This document shows, piece by piece, positions 43,423 to 52,089 of a stretch of DNA of 64,000 nt. The translations under genes and the position numbers were made by a program. Numbering within the stretch: the first letter of the stretch is position 1; each line of letters starts with the position of its first letter. Below the pieces are notes generated by a model. The model did not search any database. It saw nothing but the letters and a program-made list of their open reading frames with translations, and was not told the origin of the DNA. The stretch comes from Schwartzia succinivorans DSM 10502 (GTDB lineage: Bacteria > Bacillota > Negativicutes > Selenomonadales > Selenomonadaceae): positions 310,001 to 374,000 of the forward strand of contig NZ_FQUG01000002.1 in NCBI RefSeq assembly GCF_900129225.1, given 5' to 3'.

Positions 43423-44595
43423 GTGCGTGACTGGCATGTGCATGTTTTTACATCGACATATACTGCAGATGTTTCGGGCGTTTGCTCCGCAATGTACGAG
43501 CTTGGTGGCATGACGATTCTTCATGACCCCGACGGCTGCAACTCCACGTATACCACCCATGATGAGCCGCGATGGTACGGCTCAAAGGCGCTGATGTTTG
43601 TTTCGGGACTTGATGAGCTTACGGCTGTTCTCGGAGATGATGACGTGCTCATAAATGATGTCTGTGCCGCGGCGGAGGACTACAAACCGCGGTTTATCAC
43701 GCTGTGCGGCTCTTCTATTCCGCATATCATAGCCTTTGATTTCAAGGGCGTTGCTCATCTTATCGAGAAAAAAACGGGTATTCCTGTTCTGCCTGTTCCC
43801 ACTAACGGACTCAGGATGTATACCGTCGGGGTGGGTATGGCACTTCGGGAATGGATAAGGCGGTTTGCCGATTTTTCATTAAAGCCTGAGCCTAAGACAA
43901 TAAATCTTCTTGGGGTTACACCAATTGATTTTTCCCGGCAGGAGCTTGTGGATGCGATGAAAACGGCGTTTGAAAAACGCGGCCTTGCCGTAAACGCCGT
44001 CGGCGCTATGGGCGAAAGCTTTGAACAGCTTCAAAAGGTCTGCCGTGCTTCTGTCAATGTTGTGGTTTCATCGGCAGGACTTCTTCCAGCAAAATTTCTT
44101 TCAGATAAAGCAGGAATTCCCTTCGTAGAAGGTACCCCCATAGGAAGCTTTATGACTGATAAAATAGCAGAAGCCGTGCTTCAATCGGAGAAGGACGGCC
44201 AAAACTGCAGTGTCTTTGACAGAGGAAAATATTTGGCAAAGGCAGGAAACGACGAATATGCGGGAGCGGAAAAAACTAATCTCATTATTATCGGTGAGGA
44301 AGTCTGCTCACTTTCATTGGCCGGTGCAGCAGAAAAGGTGCTTGGAAAGGACGCTGTAATCCGCGCACTTTTTCCTGACGCTGATGAGGGAATAGATGAG
44401 GAGGCACTGGTGGACTACATAAACGCCGCCGATGCAGTAATCTGCGACCCGCTTTACCGCAACGCGTTCGGCAGGAGTCATGCAAAACTAATCCCGCTTC
44501 CTCATGAAGGATATTCAGGGAGAATTTTTCGTGATGATATTCCTGTATTCCTGGGAGACGGCTTTGACATCAAAGCATTCATTATGGGTATGTGA
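43423..44595 (+). CDS. Nitrogenase component 1-like subunit (NifK/BchB-type)
   Basis: A 390-residue component-1 family protein. Candidate cluster ligands are Cys21 (VSGVCSAMYEL), Cys39 (LHDPDGCNSTYTTHDEPRW) and Cys95 (FITLCGSSIPHIIAFD). Cys81 is additional. The His-Asp-Pro-Asp-Gly-Cys stretch is the most recognisable element. Much shorter than NifK, it lacks the long NifK N-terminal extension. GTG 43423 follows the previous stop directly, with GAGGAGGG upstream, implying coupled synthesis and a heteromeric D-K-type complex. No maturation genes follow: the next gene is an unrelated sensor. Confidence 0.88.
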   Translation: MRDWHVHVFTSTYTADVSGVCSAMYELGGMTILHDPDGCNSTYTTHDEPRWYGSKALMFVSGLDELTAVLGDDDVLINDVCAAAEDYKPRFITLCGSSIPHIIAFDFKGVAHLIEKKTGIPVLPVPTNGLRMYTVGVGMALREWIRRFADFSLKPEPKTINLLGVTPIDFSRQELVDAMKTAFEKRGLAVNAVGAMGESFEQLQKVCRASVNVVVSSAGLLPAKFLSDKAGIPFVEGTPIGSFMTDKIAEAVLQSEKDGQNCSVFDRGKYLAKAGNDEYAGAEKTNLIIIGEEVCSLSLAGAAEKVLGKDAVIRALFPDADEGIDEEALVDYINAADAVICDPLYRNAFGRSHAKLIPLPHEGYSGRIFRDDIPVFLGDGFDIKAFIMGM

Positions 44596-44704
44596 TTGAA
44601 GAAAAATTGTTTTCATGATTTTTGAAAAATTTTAATTTTGTTCGTAAATATGTGATATACTGAAAACGATAGAAATTATTATATACGCAGAATGGAAGTG
44701 CGCT

Positions 44705-46888
44705 ATGAAAATTCAGGTTGCAGGAAAGGCGAAAATTTTTTCTTCTTTGGCAAGCAAATCTGTATTTTGGATTAGCGCGCTTATTTTTGTTTTGAGCATA
44801 TTTTATTTCATTCCACAAAATGCAGTTGAGGCGGCTCCCGCGAACAGTGCTTCGAATTCCAATGGCTTGATAAAAGGAAAAAAGGTTCGCGTAGGATACA
44901 TTTACAGTCCGAATTTTTCCGAAGGAGCTGCCGATAACGCAGTCAAATCAGGCTTTGCCTACGATTATCTGCAAAAAATCTCTTACTATGCCAACTGGAA
45001 TTATGAGTATGTGTACGGCGCCTGGGCGGATCTTCTCCAGATGCTTTATGACGGTGAAATTGATATTATGGCCGGTGTCTCGAAAACGCCTGAGCGTCTG
45101 GACTCCCTGCTGTTTCCTGATTATGCCATGGGCAGTGAAAATTACTATATTTACACTATCGAAGGTAATCCTTTGGGAGCAAAGGGAATTAACGGAATCT
45201 CCGGATGCACTGTTAGCGTTAACAGAAACAGCATCATGGAAAGTATATTGAGAGATTGGAATGACAAGGGAAACCGTCAGATAAACATTAAAACCTACAG
45301 CGGCAGTGATGAGCGGTACAGTGATTTTGAAGCCGGCAAGGCAGAGGCAACCGTTGATACAGACAATGCGATTTCCGCAGAAAGCCGCCTTGTCCCGCTT
45401 ACCAAAATCGGACAGTCTGAATATTTTTTGGCGGTAAGTAAAAATAAACCCGATATATTGAGTGAACTGAATGCTGCACTTGACCGGCTGAACTCAACAA
45501 ATCCGTATTTCGCAAAAAAACTATCCGATCTGTATTTTTCGGAGCTGTCAGTCAGTACAACTCTTCAGAATGATGAAATTGAATGGCTCAGCAGCCATCC
45601 CGATATTGTAGTTGGTTATCTTGATGATTATCTTCCGCTTTGTGACATGGATGAAAATGGAAATCCTACCGGAAGCATGATGGACATCATTAACGAAATG
45701 CTGACAGATCTTAAGCTCAAGGATAAGGTGAACATGTCCTTCGTGGCTTACAACTCATACGAATCAATGCTTTCCGACCTTCAGACGGGTGTCGTCGATG
45801 TGGCATTTCCTGTTAATAATGATGTTGCTCTCGCTGAGAAAAGCAATATTTTTTTGAGCGATGAGGTATTTGCAACACCTATGTACATGATATATAAAGG
45901 GGATTTTGCGGATGTAAGGAAAAACCGCATTGCGGCAAAAAGAGGAACCTCCATTGCTGACATGTACATAAAAAGATTTATCCCCGGTGCAGAAGTAGTC
46001 TACTTTGATAACATACCTGATATGCTTGATGCGGTTTTGGATGGTTCCGTGGACGGCGCGGTTCTGAATGCTTTCAGAAAGGACGCATATCTCCATAAGG
46101 TCTCATACAGTGGTTTGAATTCAGTTCTTCTGAAGGTTCGTGCACGCCGCTGCTTTGCCGTAAAGCGGGGCAACAGAGAACTCTTGTCTGTCCTGAACCG
46201 TGGGGTTACAGTTGTACCGCAGGAAATTGTTTTGACTTCCGTAAATTCCTATGCAAGCCGGATGAATGAGCCCACATTTAAGGATTATTTGATGCAGAAT
46301 ATAACTTCTGTCATGTTGATATCCGGGATAGTGATTGCTGTTGTCAGCGTACTTACTGCATATTCCTTCATAATGAGGAGGACGCGGAAAAAGCTTGATT
46401 ACATCGCGCATCACGACAGCCTGACAGGTCTCTTTAACAGGCTGAGCTTTAATGAAGATTTGAAAAAATGGGATAAGAAGCTGTCTAAGGGAAATGTAGT
46501 AGTCGCTGTTATGGATTTGAATGATTTAAAGCGTATCAACGACGGGCTTGGACATGAGGCCGGAGATGAAATTATAGTAGGCGCCGCGGAGTGCATGGAA
46601 AAAATACTTTCACCTTTTGGAAGGATATACAGAATCGGCGGCGATGAATTTACGGCGATACTGGATAAGGGCGCAGATGACTGGCCGGGCATTTTGCGGA
46701 GACTGAAAGAGAGATTTGACGGCTGGAGTGGAAAATACGTTAATAAGCTGGCGGTTGCCATCGGCACAGCCAAAAGCAGTGACGGCCCGTTTGAAAACAT
46801 AAATGAAATGTTTGCTCACGCGGATCAGGAAATGTACAAGGATAAGGCTGAGTACTACAAAACGGCAGGGGTTGACAGGCGAAGGTAA
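44705..46888 (+). CDS. Two-SBP periplasmic sensor diguanylate cyclase
   Basis: A 727-residue protein: N-terminal signal-anchor (about 17-40), two solute-binding-protein family 3 domains in tandem (about 55-280, starting GKKVRVGYIYSPNFSEG, and 290-525, starting HPDIVVGYLDDYLPLCD), one transmembrane helix (about 537-560), and a GGDEF domain (DSLTGLFNRLSFNED, MDLNDLKRINDGLGHEAGD, RIGGDEF at about 643-649). The cyclase motif is intact. It probably makes c-di-GMP in response to an amino acid or similar ligand in the periplasm. GGAAGTG precedes ATG 44705. It follows the nitrogenase-like operon by 109 bases on the same strand. Confidence 0.92.
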   Translation: MKIQVAGKAKIFSSLASKSVFWISALIFVLSIFYFIPQNAVEAAPANSASNSNGLIKGKKVRVGYIYSPNFSEGAADNAVKSGFAYDYLQKISYYANWNYEYVYGAWADLLQMLYDGEIDIMAGVSKTPERLDSLLFPDYAMGSENYYIYTIEGNPLGAKGINGISGCTVSVNRNSIMESILRDWNDKGNRQINIKTYSGSDERYSDFEAGKAEATVDTDNAISAESRLVPLTKIGQSEYFLAVSKNKPDILSELNAALDRLNSTNPYFAKKLSDLYFSELSVSTTLQNDEIEWLSSHPDIVVGYLDDYLPLCDMDENGNPTGSMMDIINEMLTDLKLKDKVNMSFVAYNSYESMLSDLQTGVVDVAFPVNNDVALAEKSNIFLSDEVFATPMYMIYKGDFADVRKNRIAAKRGTSIADMYIKRFIPGAEVVYFDNIPDMLDAVLDGSVDGAVLNAFRKDAYLHKVSYSGLNSVLLKVRARRCFAVKRGNRELLSVLNRGVTVVPQEIVLTSVNSYASRMNEPTFKDYLMQNITSVMLISGIVIAVVSVLTAYSFIMRRTRKKLDYIAHHDSLTGLFNRLSFNEDLKKWDKKLSKGNVVVAVMDLNDLKRINDGLGHEAGDEIIVGAAECMEKILSPFGRIYRIGGDEFTAILDKGADDWPGILRRLKERFDGWSGKYVNKLAVAIGTAKSSDGPFENINEMFAHADQEMYKDKAEYYKTAGVDRRR

Positions 46889-46920
46889 GTGACGCTCTGC
46901 ATTTGAGTTCATGAGGAATA

Positions 46921-46968
46921 AAAAGAGATTCATCGGCACAATTTATATGTACCGGTGAATCTCTTTTT
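46921..46968. terminator. Bidirectional terminator between the GGDEF gene and the AGCS gene
   Basis: The stem AGAGATTCATCGG / CCGGTGAATCTCT (one T-G pair) has an A-rich left flank and T-run right flank. It lies between converging genes. Confidence 0.85.
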
Positions 46969-46979
46969 GTGTGCTTATT

Positions 46980-48392
46980 TTATTTTGAATTCCAGGCGTG
47001 AATGCCGTCGCTATCTCCAAGTGTGTTGGATGAGAAGTCGGGTTCTGTGATACCTGATTTCTTTTTCGTGATGTAATCATCAAGAGCCGCGCAGGCATAT
47101 TTTGCAAGGCGTGCAATGGCGTAAAGATTGGTAAGGGCGAGGAAGCCCATAAAAAGGTCGGCGAGGTTCCACACGAGAGGAAGCTCGGCAACGCATCCAA
47201 AGGCTGCCATGACAACGACGAATACGCGGTAAAGTGTGAGCGGAAGTCTGCTCTTTGTTTCAAAGAAAGCGATGTTGATTTCACCATAATAGTAGTTGCC
47301 GATGACAGAGCTGAAAGCAAAGAGAAGAATCATCAGGGCAACTGCTCCCGGGGCAAGCCCGCCGAAAATGCTTTCAAGAGACTTTTGCGTAAGGGCAATG
47401 CCTGTCAGCTCACCACCGATGGTGTACTGCCCCGAAAGGAGAACAATAAAGGCTGTGGCGGTGCAGACAATCCAGGTATCAACATAAACACCGAATGCCT
47501 GGACAAGTCCCTGCTTTACAGGGTGGGAAACATTGGCGGTAGCGGCAGCGTTAGGCACTGAACCCTCACCTGCCTCGTTGGAAAAGAGACCGCGGCGGAT
47601 GCCTGTGAGAATCGTGGTTCCGATTCCTCCTCCTACGGCTGCCTGCGGAGTGAACGCGTCATGAATAATGAGGGCGAACATTCCGGGAACCTTGTCGAGA
47701 TTCATGAGGATGACGGCAAAGGCAGTAAGCAGATAAAGACCTGCCATTATCGGAACGAAATACGCTGTAATACGCGCGATGCGGACCATGCCGCCTGAAA
47801 TAGAAACTGCCGTTAATATCGCGATAACAGCCGCTGTCAAAAGCGGCGGAACGGTAAATGCCGTCTCAAGGGAAAGCGCGATTGTGTTTGCCTGTACTGA
47901 AACATAAATCAGACCGAAGGTAATCGAGATAAGCACCGCGAAGAGCTTTGCTACGGCTGGCTGATGAAGACGGTTTTGAATGTAGTAGGCAGGGCCGCCA
48001 TGAAATCTGTTTTTACCGCGGGGAAGCTTATAAATCTGTGCCAGCGTGCTTTCGATAAAGCCTGTGGCGCTTCCGATAAATGCAATCAGCCACATCCAGA
48101 AAATTGCGCCGGGCCCTCCTGTAACGATAGCGATGGCAACGCCGGCGATATTACCGACACCGACTCTCGAAGCGGTGCTTACGCAGAATGCCTGAAAGGA
48201 GCTGACCGTCCCGTGAACCCGTTTGCTTCGGCCGTCCTTCACAAGAAGCCGCAGCATTTCAGGAAGCATTGTAAGCTGCACGAACCTCGTGCGAAGAGTG
48301 AAGCCGATACCGCAGGCAATCAGGACAACAATGATAACGTATGTCCATAAAAAATTATTGATATCGGAAACAATAGAATTAAAGAGAACCAT
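46980..48392 (-). CDS. AGCS family sodium:alanine/glycine symporter
   Basis: A 470-residue transporter with about eleven hydrophobic segments and clear alanine-glycine:cation symporter stretches: VSTASRVGVGNIAGVAIAI, GGPGAIFWMWLIAFIGSATGF, RGLFSNEAGEGSVPNAAATA and the C-terminal NLYAIARLAKY. It imports alanine or glycine with sodium. AAAGGATTTCTTT precedes the ATG on the minus strand. It is monocistronic. The 248-base gap to the next gene (48393-48640) holds the divergent upstream regions; a TACAAT box near 48,569 is the only promoter-like signal I see for the plus strand. Confidence 0.93.
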   Translation of the reverse strand: MVLFNSIVSDINNFLWTYVIIVVLIACGIGFTLRTRFVQLTMLPEMLRLLVKDGRSKRVHGTVSSFQAFCVSTASRVGVGNIAGVAIAIVTGGPGAIFWMWLIAFIGSATGFIESTLAQIYKLPRGKNRFHGGPAYYIQNRLHQPAVAKLFAVLISITFGLIYVSVQANTIALSLETAFTVPPLLTAAVIAILTAVSISGGMVRIARITAYFVPIMAGLYLLTAFAVILMNLDKVPGMFALIIHDAFTPQAAVGGGIGTTILTGIRRGLFSNEAGEGSVPNAAATANVSHPVKQGLVQAFGVYVDTWIVCTATAFIVLLSGQYTIGGELTGIALTQKSLESIFGGLAPGAVALMILLFAFSSVIGNYYYGEINIAFFETKSRLPLTLYRVFVVVMAAFGCVAELPLVWNLADLFMGFLALTNLYAIARLAKYACAALDDYITKKKSGITEPDFSSNTLGDSDGIHAWNSK

Positions 48393-48640
48393 AAAGAAAT
48401 CCTTTCTATATGAAGGTAAAAATTAAACAATGCTTAAACAGCATACTTATCATACCGATTTTTTCTAACTTTTGTCAAGGCTGGAGAACAACGTGAACTT
48501 TGTGAGGTGTCCATTGAAATTTTCAAAAACGATAGATTTTTCATTTTCTTTGCAGTGTGGTTGATGTACAATACATATAGATGCTATTTATTGCTTGTTG
48601 CGGAAATAAGATTTTTGATACGGAAAGGATGGTTGGAATA

Positions 48641-50056
48641 ATGCTGAAAAAGACGAAGATTGTTTGCACTATGGGACCGTCAACAGAGAAAAAGGGCGTT
48701 CTTGACGCGCTTTTGGCAAACGGAATGAACTGCGCACGGTTTAATTTTTCACATGGAAGCCATGAAGAGCACAAGGCACGTATTAATCAGGTGCGCGCGG
48801 CGGCTAAGAAGGCAGATAAGGTCGTTTCTTTAATTCTTGATACTAAGGGGCCGGAGATGCGTCTCGGAGAATTTAAGGACGGCAAGGTACAGCTGGAAAA
48901 GGGAAAACGTTTTGTTCTGACATATAAGGATACACCAGGTGATGAGACACACGTATCCGTCAACCATAAGAAGCTTTGGCAGGAGGTAAAGCCGGGAGAT
49001 ACGCTGCTGCTTTCGGACGGTCTTGTTGGGCTCAAGGTTGAAAAGATAGAGGGCAAGGATATTGTCACGAAAATATTGAACAGCGGGCAGATGAGCACGA
49101 GAAAGCGTGTCGCAGCCCCGGGAGTTGCTCTCGGACTTCCGCCGATTTCCGAGCAGGATGAAAAGGATATAATTTTCGGAATCAAAAATGATATGGATTT
49201 TGTGGCAGCATCGTTCATTCAGCGCGTCGAGGATGTAAATGCAATCCGCGAGCTTATCCAAAAGCACGGCGGTCACATGGAGATAATCCCGAAGATTGAA
49301 AATCTTGCAGGCGTTAAAAATTTTGATGAAATTCTTGAGGCAGCCGACGGCATTATGGTTGCCCGCGGAGACCTCGGGGTAGAGGTGCCTGCCGAGGATG
49401 TTCCTCTGATTCAGAAGGAAATTATCGAAAAATGCAACAAGGCAGGAAAGCCTGTTATTGTCGCAACACAGATGCTGGAGTCCATGACATCCAATCCCCG
49501 TCCGACGCGTGCCGAGGTGGCTGATGTCGCCAATGCGATTCTTGACGGGACTGATGCCATAATGCTGAGCGGCGAGACTGCAGGCGGAGATTATCCTGTA
49601 GAGGCTGTGCAGACTATGAACCGTATTGCTCTTCGCATTGAAAAATCCCTGAAGTACAAGAGCCTGTTCGAGGAACGGGGCATAATGCGCCGCGCGACAA
49701 CGGAGGCAATTGCCCATGCAACCGTGCAGGTCGGTTATGAAATAAACGCCAAGGCAATTATTACACCGACCGAGAGCGGCTATACAACCCGTATGGTTTC
49801 AAAGTATCGCCCTAAGGCAGTTATTGCAGCAATGACGTACGATGCGAATGTTGCACGTCATCTTAATCTCCACTGGGGGGTATTCCCGATGCTGACCAAA
49901 AAACGCTGGAAGAATACCACGGAAATTCTTGAAACAGCGGCTGACATTGCAAAGGGATATGGTCTTGTAAAACCCGGTGACATTGCCGTGATTACATCCG
50001 GTATAAAAAATGTAGCCGGAAAAACAAGTACAATGCGTGTTTATACAATTGACTAA
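48641..50056 (+). CDS. pyk: Pyruvate kinase
   Basis: A 471-residue enzyme starting MLKKTKIVCTMGPSTEKKG. ARFNFSHGSHEEH, LDTKGPEMRLG, the active-site GIMVARGDLGVEVP, VATQMLESMTSNPRPTRAEVADVANAI and MLSGETAGGDYPVEAV follow, with a C-terminal allosteric domain. It has no extra PEP-utiliser domain, unlike Bacillus Pyk. It makes pyruvate and ATP from PEP and ADP. ATG 48641 lies 11 bases past AAAGGA; in-frame ATG 48629 directly abuts that site and is unlikely. A small YbjN-like gene follows. Confidence 0.96.
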   Translation: MLKKTKIVCTMGPSTEKKGVLDALLANGMNCARFNFSHGSHEEHKARINQVRAAAKKADKVVSLILDTKGPEMRLGEFKDGKVQLEKGKRFVLTYKDTPGDETHVSVNHKKLWQEVKPGDTLLLSDGLVGLKVEKIEGKDIVTKILNSGQMSTRKRVAAPGVALGLPPISEQDEKDIIFGIKNDMDFVAASFIQRVEDVNAIRELIQKHGGHMEIIPKIENLAGVKNFDEILEAADGIMVARGDLGVEVPAEDVPLIQKEIIEKCNKAGKPVIVATQMLESMTSNPRPTRAEVADVANAILDGTDAIMLSGETAGGDYPVEAVQTMNRIALRIEKSLKYKSLFEERGIMRRATTEAIAHATVQVGYEINAKAIITPTESGYTTRMVSKYRPKAVIAAMTYDANVARHLNLHWGVFPMLTKKRWKNTTEILETAADIAKGYGLVKPGDIAVITSGIKNVAGKTSTMRVYTID

Positions 50057-50075
50057 ATGATGAGGAGAGATTTTT

Positions 50076-50537
50076 TTGAACAAGAAGGCAGAACTTTTTA
50101 ACGAATATGTTTCCACATTGGGAAATGACATTTTCAGTATTCAGGAGACACAGGACGATTTTGATACGGTGCTGTTTCGTTCCAGCCTCGAGGTGAAGGA
50201 CGGATATCAGGTGCCTATGATAGTTGTGCTTGACAACACGGTGTATTCCATCGTTCGTATCTGGGCTGCGCTTCGTTCTGTGACAGCTGAAAACAGCACG
50301 AAGATTGCTGACTACATCAATCAGATGAACCGTCAGTTCAAATCCTTTAAGTACTACGTTAACGAGGATGGAGATCTTGTTCTCGATGCCGTTGTTCCGT
50401 GTGACGCAGAACATTTCGATGCGAAGCTCATGACAGAGATTATTGACTCTGCGTACGCACATCTGCAGGAGGTATATGTTCTCATTGAAAGTGCTGTAGG
50501 CTATGAGATGGAGGCACCTGCTCCTGAGGAAGAATAA
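50076..50537 (+). CDS. YbjN-like small protein
   Basis: A 153-residue soluble acidic protein with pattern VPMIVVLDNTVYSIVRIWAA, then IADYINQMNRQFKSFKYYVNEDGDLVLDAVVPC. It resembles the YbjN/type III secretion chaperone-like fold, a family without a firm biochemical role. Start TTG 50076 has GAGGAGAG at 50060. It follows pyruvate kinase by 19 bases and precedes a promoter for secG. Confidence 0.65.
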   Translation: MNKKAELFNEYVSTLGNDIFSIQETQDDFDTVLFRSSLEVKDGYQVPMIVVLDNTVYSIVRIWAALRSVTAENSTKIADYINQMNRQFKSFKYYVNEDGDLVLDAVVPCDAEHFDAKLMTEIIDSAYAHLQEVYVLIESAVGYEMEAPAPEEE

Positions 50538-50538
50538 G

Positions 50539-50567
50539 TTGCCAACTTTCATAAGATGTGTTAATAT
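50539..50567 (+). promoter_or_regulatory. Promoter for the secG-rnr-smpB unit
   Basis: TTGCCA at 50539-50544 and TAATAT at 50562-50567 have a 17-base spacer, starting right at the stop of the preceding gene. Confidence 0.55.
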
Positions 50568-50605
50568 GAAGCGATAGGTTTACATAGTATGGAGGAGGCA
50601 GCACA

Positions 50606-50833
50606 TTGCTTACGGTTTTAATGGTACTCGACGCACTGGTTGCAATCGTCCTCATTGCTGCAGTCCTGGGACAGGAGCCGAAGTCAGCCGGCATGGGCGG
50701 ACTCGATGGCGGAGGAGATACCGTTTTCAGCGGGAAGGCAAGAGGAATAGATGCACTTTTAGCTCGTATTACAGTAGTGTTTGCGGTACTTTTCGCAGCC
50801 ATTACGCTGGTCATTGCAAAAATGACAATGTAA
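50606..50833 (+). CDS. secG: Protein translocase subunit SecG
   Basis: A 75-residue protein with two hydrophobic helices (about 3-22 and 52-72) joined by a Gly-rich loop (SAGMGGLDGGGDTVFSGKARG), the SecG pattern. It assists SecYE translocation. Start TTG 50606 follows GGAGGAGG. Its place ahead of an esterase, rnr and smpB is conserved in Firmicutes. Confidence 0.92.
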   Translation: MLTVLMVLDALVAIVLIAAVLGQEPKSAGMGGLDGGGDTVFSGKARGIDALLARITVVFAVLFAAITLVIAKMTM

Positions 50834-50847
50834 GAAGACGATTGAAG

Positions 50848-50877
50848 CGTTCCCGACGTAAAGCCGGGAACGTTTTT
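50848..50877 (+). terminator. Hairpin after secG
   Basis: The stem CGTTCCCG / CGGGAACG is followed by TTTTTG. It lies between secG and the esterase gene and may act as a partial terminator or attenuator within the operon. Confidence 0.75.
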
Positions 50878-50915
50878 GTTCTATGAAGGAGTAGTTTTGA
50901 GAGAGGAGTTTGCAG

Positions 50916-51665
50916 GTGATACAAGAGGGTGCAGAGTCGTTTTTTATGCCGGGAGGCTCTGACGGGGTTCTGCTGATTCATGGATTTACGGGTTCACCGT
51001 CAGAGATGCGTCTTTTCGGTGAGGCACTTAACAGAGCAGGGTTTACCGTGCTTGCGGTGCGCCTTCCGGGACACGGAACGACACCTGAGGATATGGAACG
51101 CATGACGGCTGAGGATTGGAGAAATGCTGTCATTGACGGGTGGAATGTTTTATCCTCGGTTTGTGAACGCACTGCTGCAGTCGGCGTTTCCATGGGAGCG
51201 CTGCTGGCGCTATGGCTCTCTTCGATAAAACCTGTTTGGCAGACTGTATCTCTGGCCGCTCCTATTTATATAAGACAGGCGCGGCAGCTGCATCTTTTGC
51301 CGCCAATGGAAGACTGCTGGGGTAAATTTTTGCCGAAGGTAAAAAAGACAATGCACGGAGTACCGCCTGAATACTGCATCTGCTACAGGGTGACTCCGCT
51401 TCGTTCAATACATGAGCTTTTGGCGGTTATGGAGGATACGAAGGAACGGCTTTACAAGGTCAAAAACCGCCTTTTGGTTGTGCAGAGCGAGCGGGATCAT
51501 ACGGTAGACGCGGAAAGCGCGCGCTTTATAATGGAGCATGTCAGCTCGTCAGACAAGGAGCTTTTATGGCTCAAGCAGTCGGGACACCGCCTTATGCTTG
51601 ACTGCGAACGCGAGACCGTTTTTGAAAAAACGGTAATGTTTTTGAAGACAGGGGCAATGTTTTGA
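50916..51665 (+). CDS. Carboxylesterase, Est30/YvaK type
   Basis: A 249-residue alpha/beta hydrolase: oxyanion region LLIHGFTGSPSEMR, nucleophile elbow VGVSMGALLALW, Asp in QSERDHTVD, and His in SGHRLMLD. The size and position downstream of secG match the monoacylglycerol lipase/carboxylesterase Est30 group. GTG 50916 is preferred since GAGAGGAG is 7 bases upstream; TTG 50910 would be too close. The thioesterase gene begins one base after its stop. Confidence 0.9.
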   Translation: MIQEGAESFFMPGGSDGVLLIHGFTGSPSEMRLFGEALNRAGFTVLAVRLPGHGTTPEDMERMTAEDWRNAVIDGWNVLSSVCERTAAVGVSMGALLALWLSSIKPVWQTVSLAAPIYIRQARQLHLLPPMEDCWGKFLPKVKKTMHGVPPEYCICYRVTPLRSIHELLAVMEDTKERLYKVKNRLLVVQSERDHTVDAESARFIMEHVSSSDKELLWLKQSGHRLMLDCERETVFEKTVMFLKTGAMF

Positions 51666-51666
51666 T

Positions 51667-52086
51667 ATGGAAGAAAAAGTACTGAACCGTAATCAGGCGG
51701 AGGGAGACGGATATTGCTTCGGCTGCGGGCCGAATAATCCCTACGGACTTCATCTCGATTTTCGGGAAGAAGGGGAGCGTTTCGTGACGAAAAAGACGCT
51801 GACACGTGAATATCAGAGCTATGGCGGAACTGTTCACGGCGGTATCGTGTCTACAATGCTTGATGAAGCTATGGGCGGATATTTGTACGAAATAAGCGGC
51901 AAAAGGTCGGTTACGGCACGCATGGATGTGCGTTACAGGCATCCGACGCCTGTTGGCGAAGAACTGACAATTGCAGGATGGATTGATTCGAAAAAAGGAA
52001 AATTCGTCAAGATGAAGGCAGAAATAGCTCTGCCTGATGGGACGATAACAGCAGAAGGAACGGCTACCATAGCCGTAATGGAGTGA
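51667..52086 (+). CDS. PaaI family hotdog thioesterase
   Basis: A 139-residue single hotdog-fold protein. GYCFGCGPNNPYGLHLDF is an N-terminal motif with two Cys, and YGGTVHGGIVSTMLDEAMGG is the catalytic-helix signature. It is likely an acyl-CoA thioesterase; the substrate is unknown. It is inserted between the esterase and rnr genes with gaps of 1 and 3 bases, so all three are probably cotranscribed. Confidence 0.87.
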   Translation: MEEKVLNRNQAEGDGYCFGCGPNNPYGLHLDFREEGERFVTKKTLTREYQSYGGTVHGGIVSTMLDEAMGGYLYEISGKRSVTARMDVRYRHPTPVGEELTIAGWIDSKKGKFVKMKAEIALPDGTITAEGTATIAVME

Positions 52087-52089
52087 AAT

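Noticed and set aside
41273-44595. A nitrogen-fixing nitrogenase (nifHDK)
   Set aside because: The subunits are too short, FeMo-cofactor ligands are not seen, and nifB, nifE, nifN and nifV are absent. The iron protein alone does not imply nitrogen fixation.
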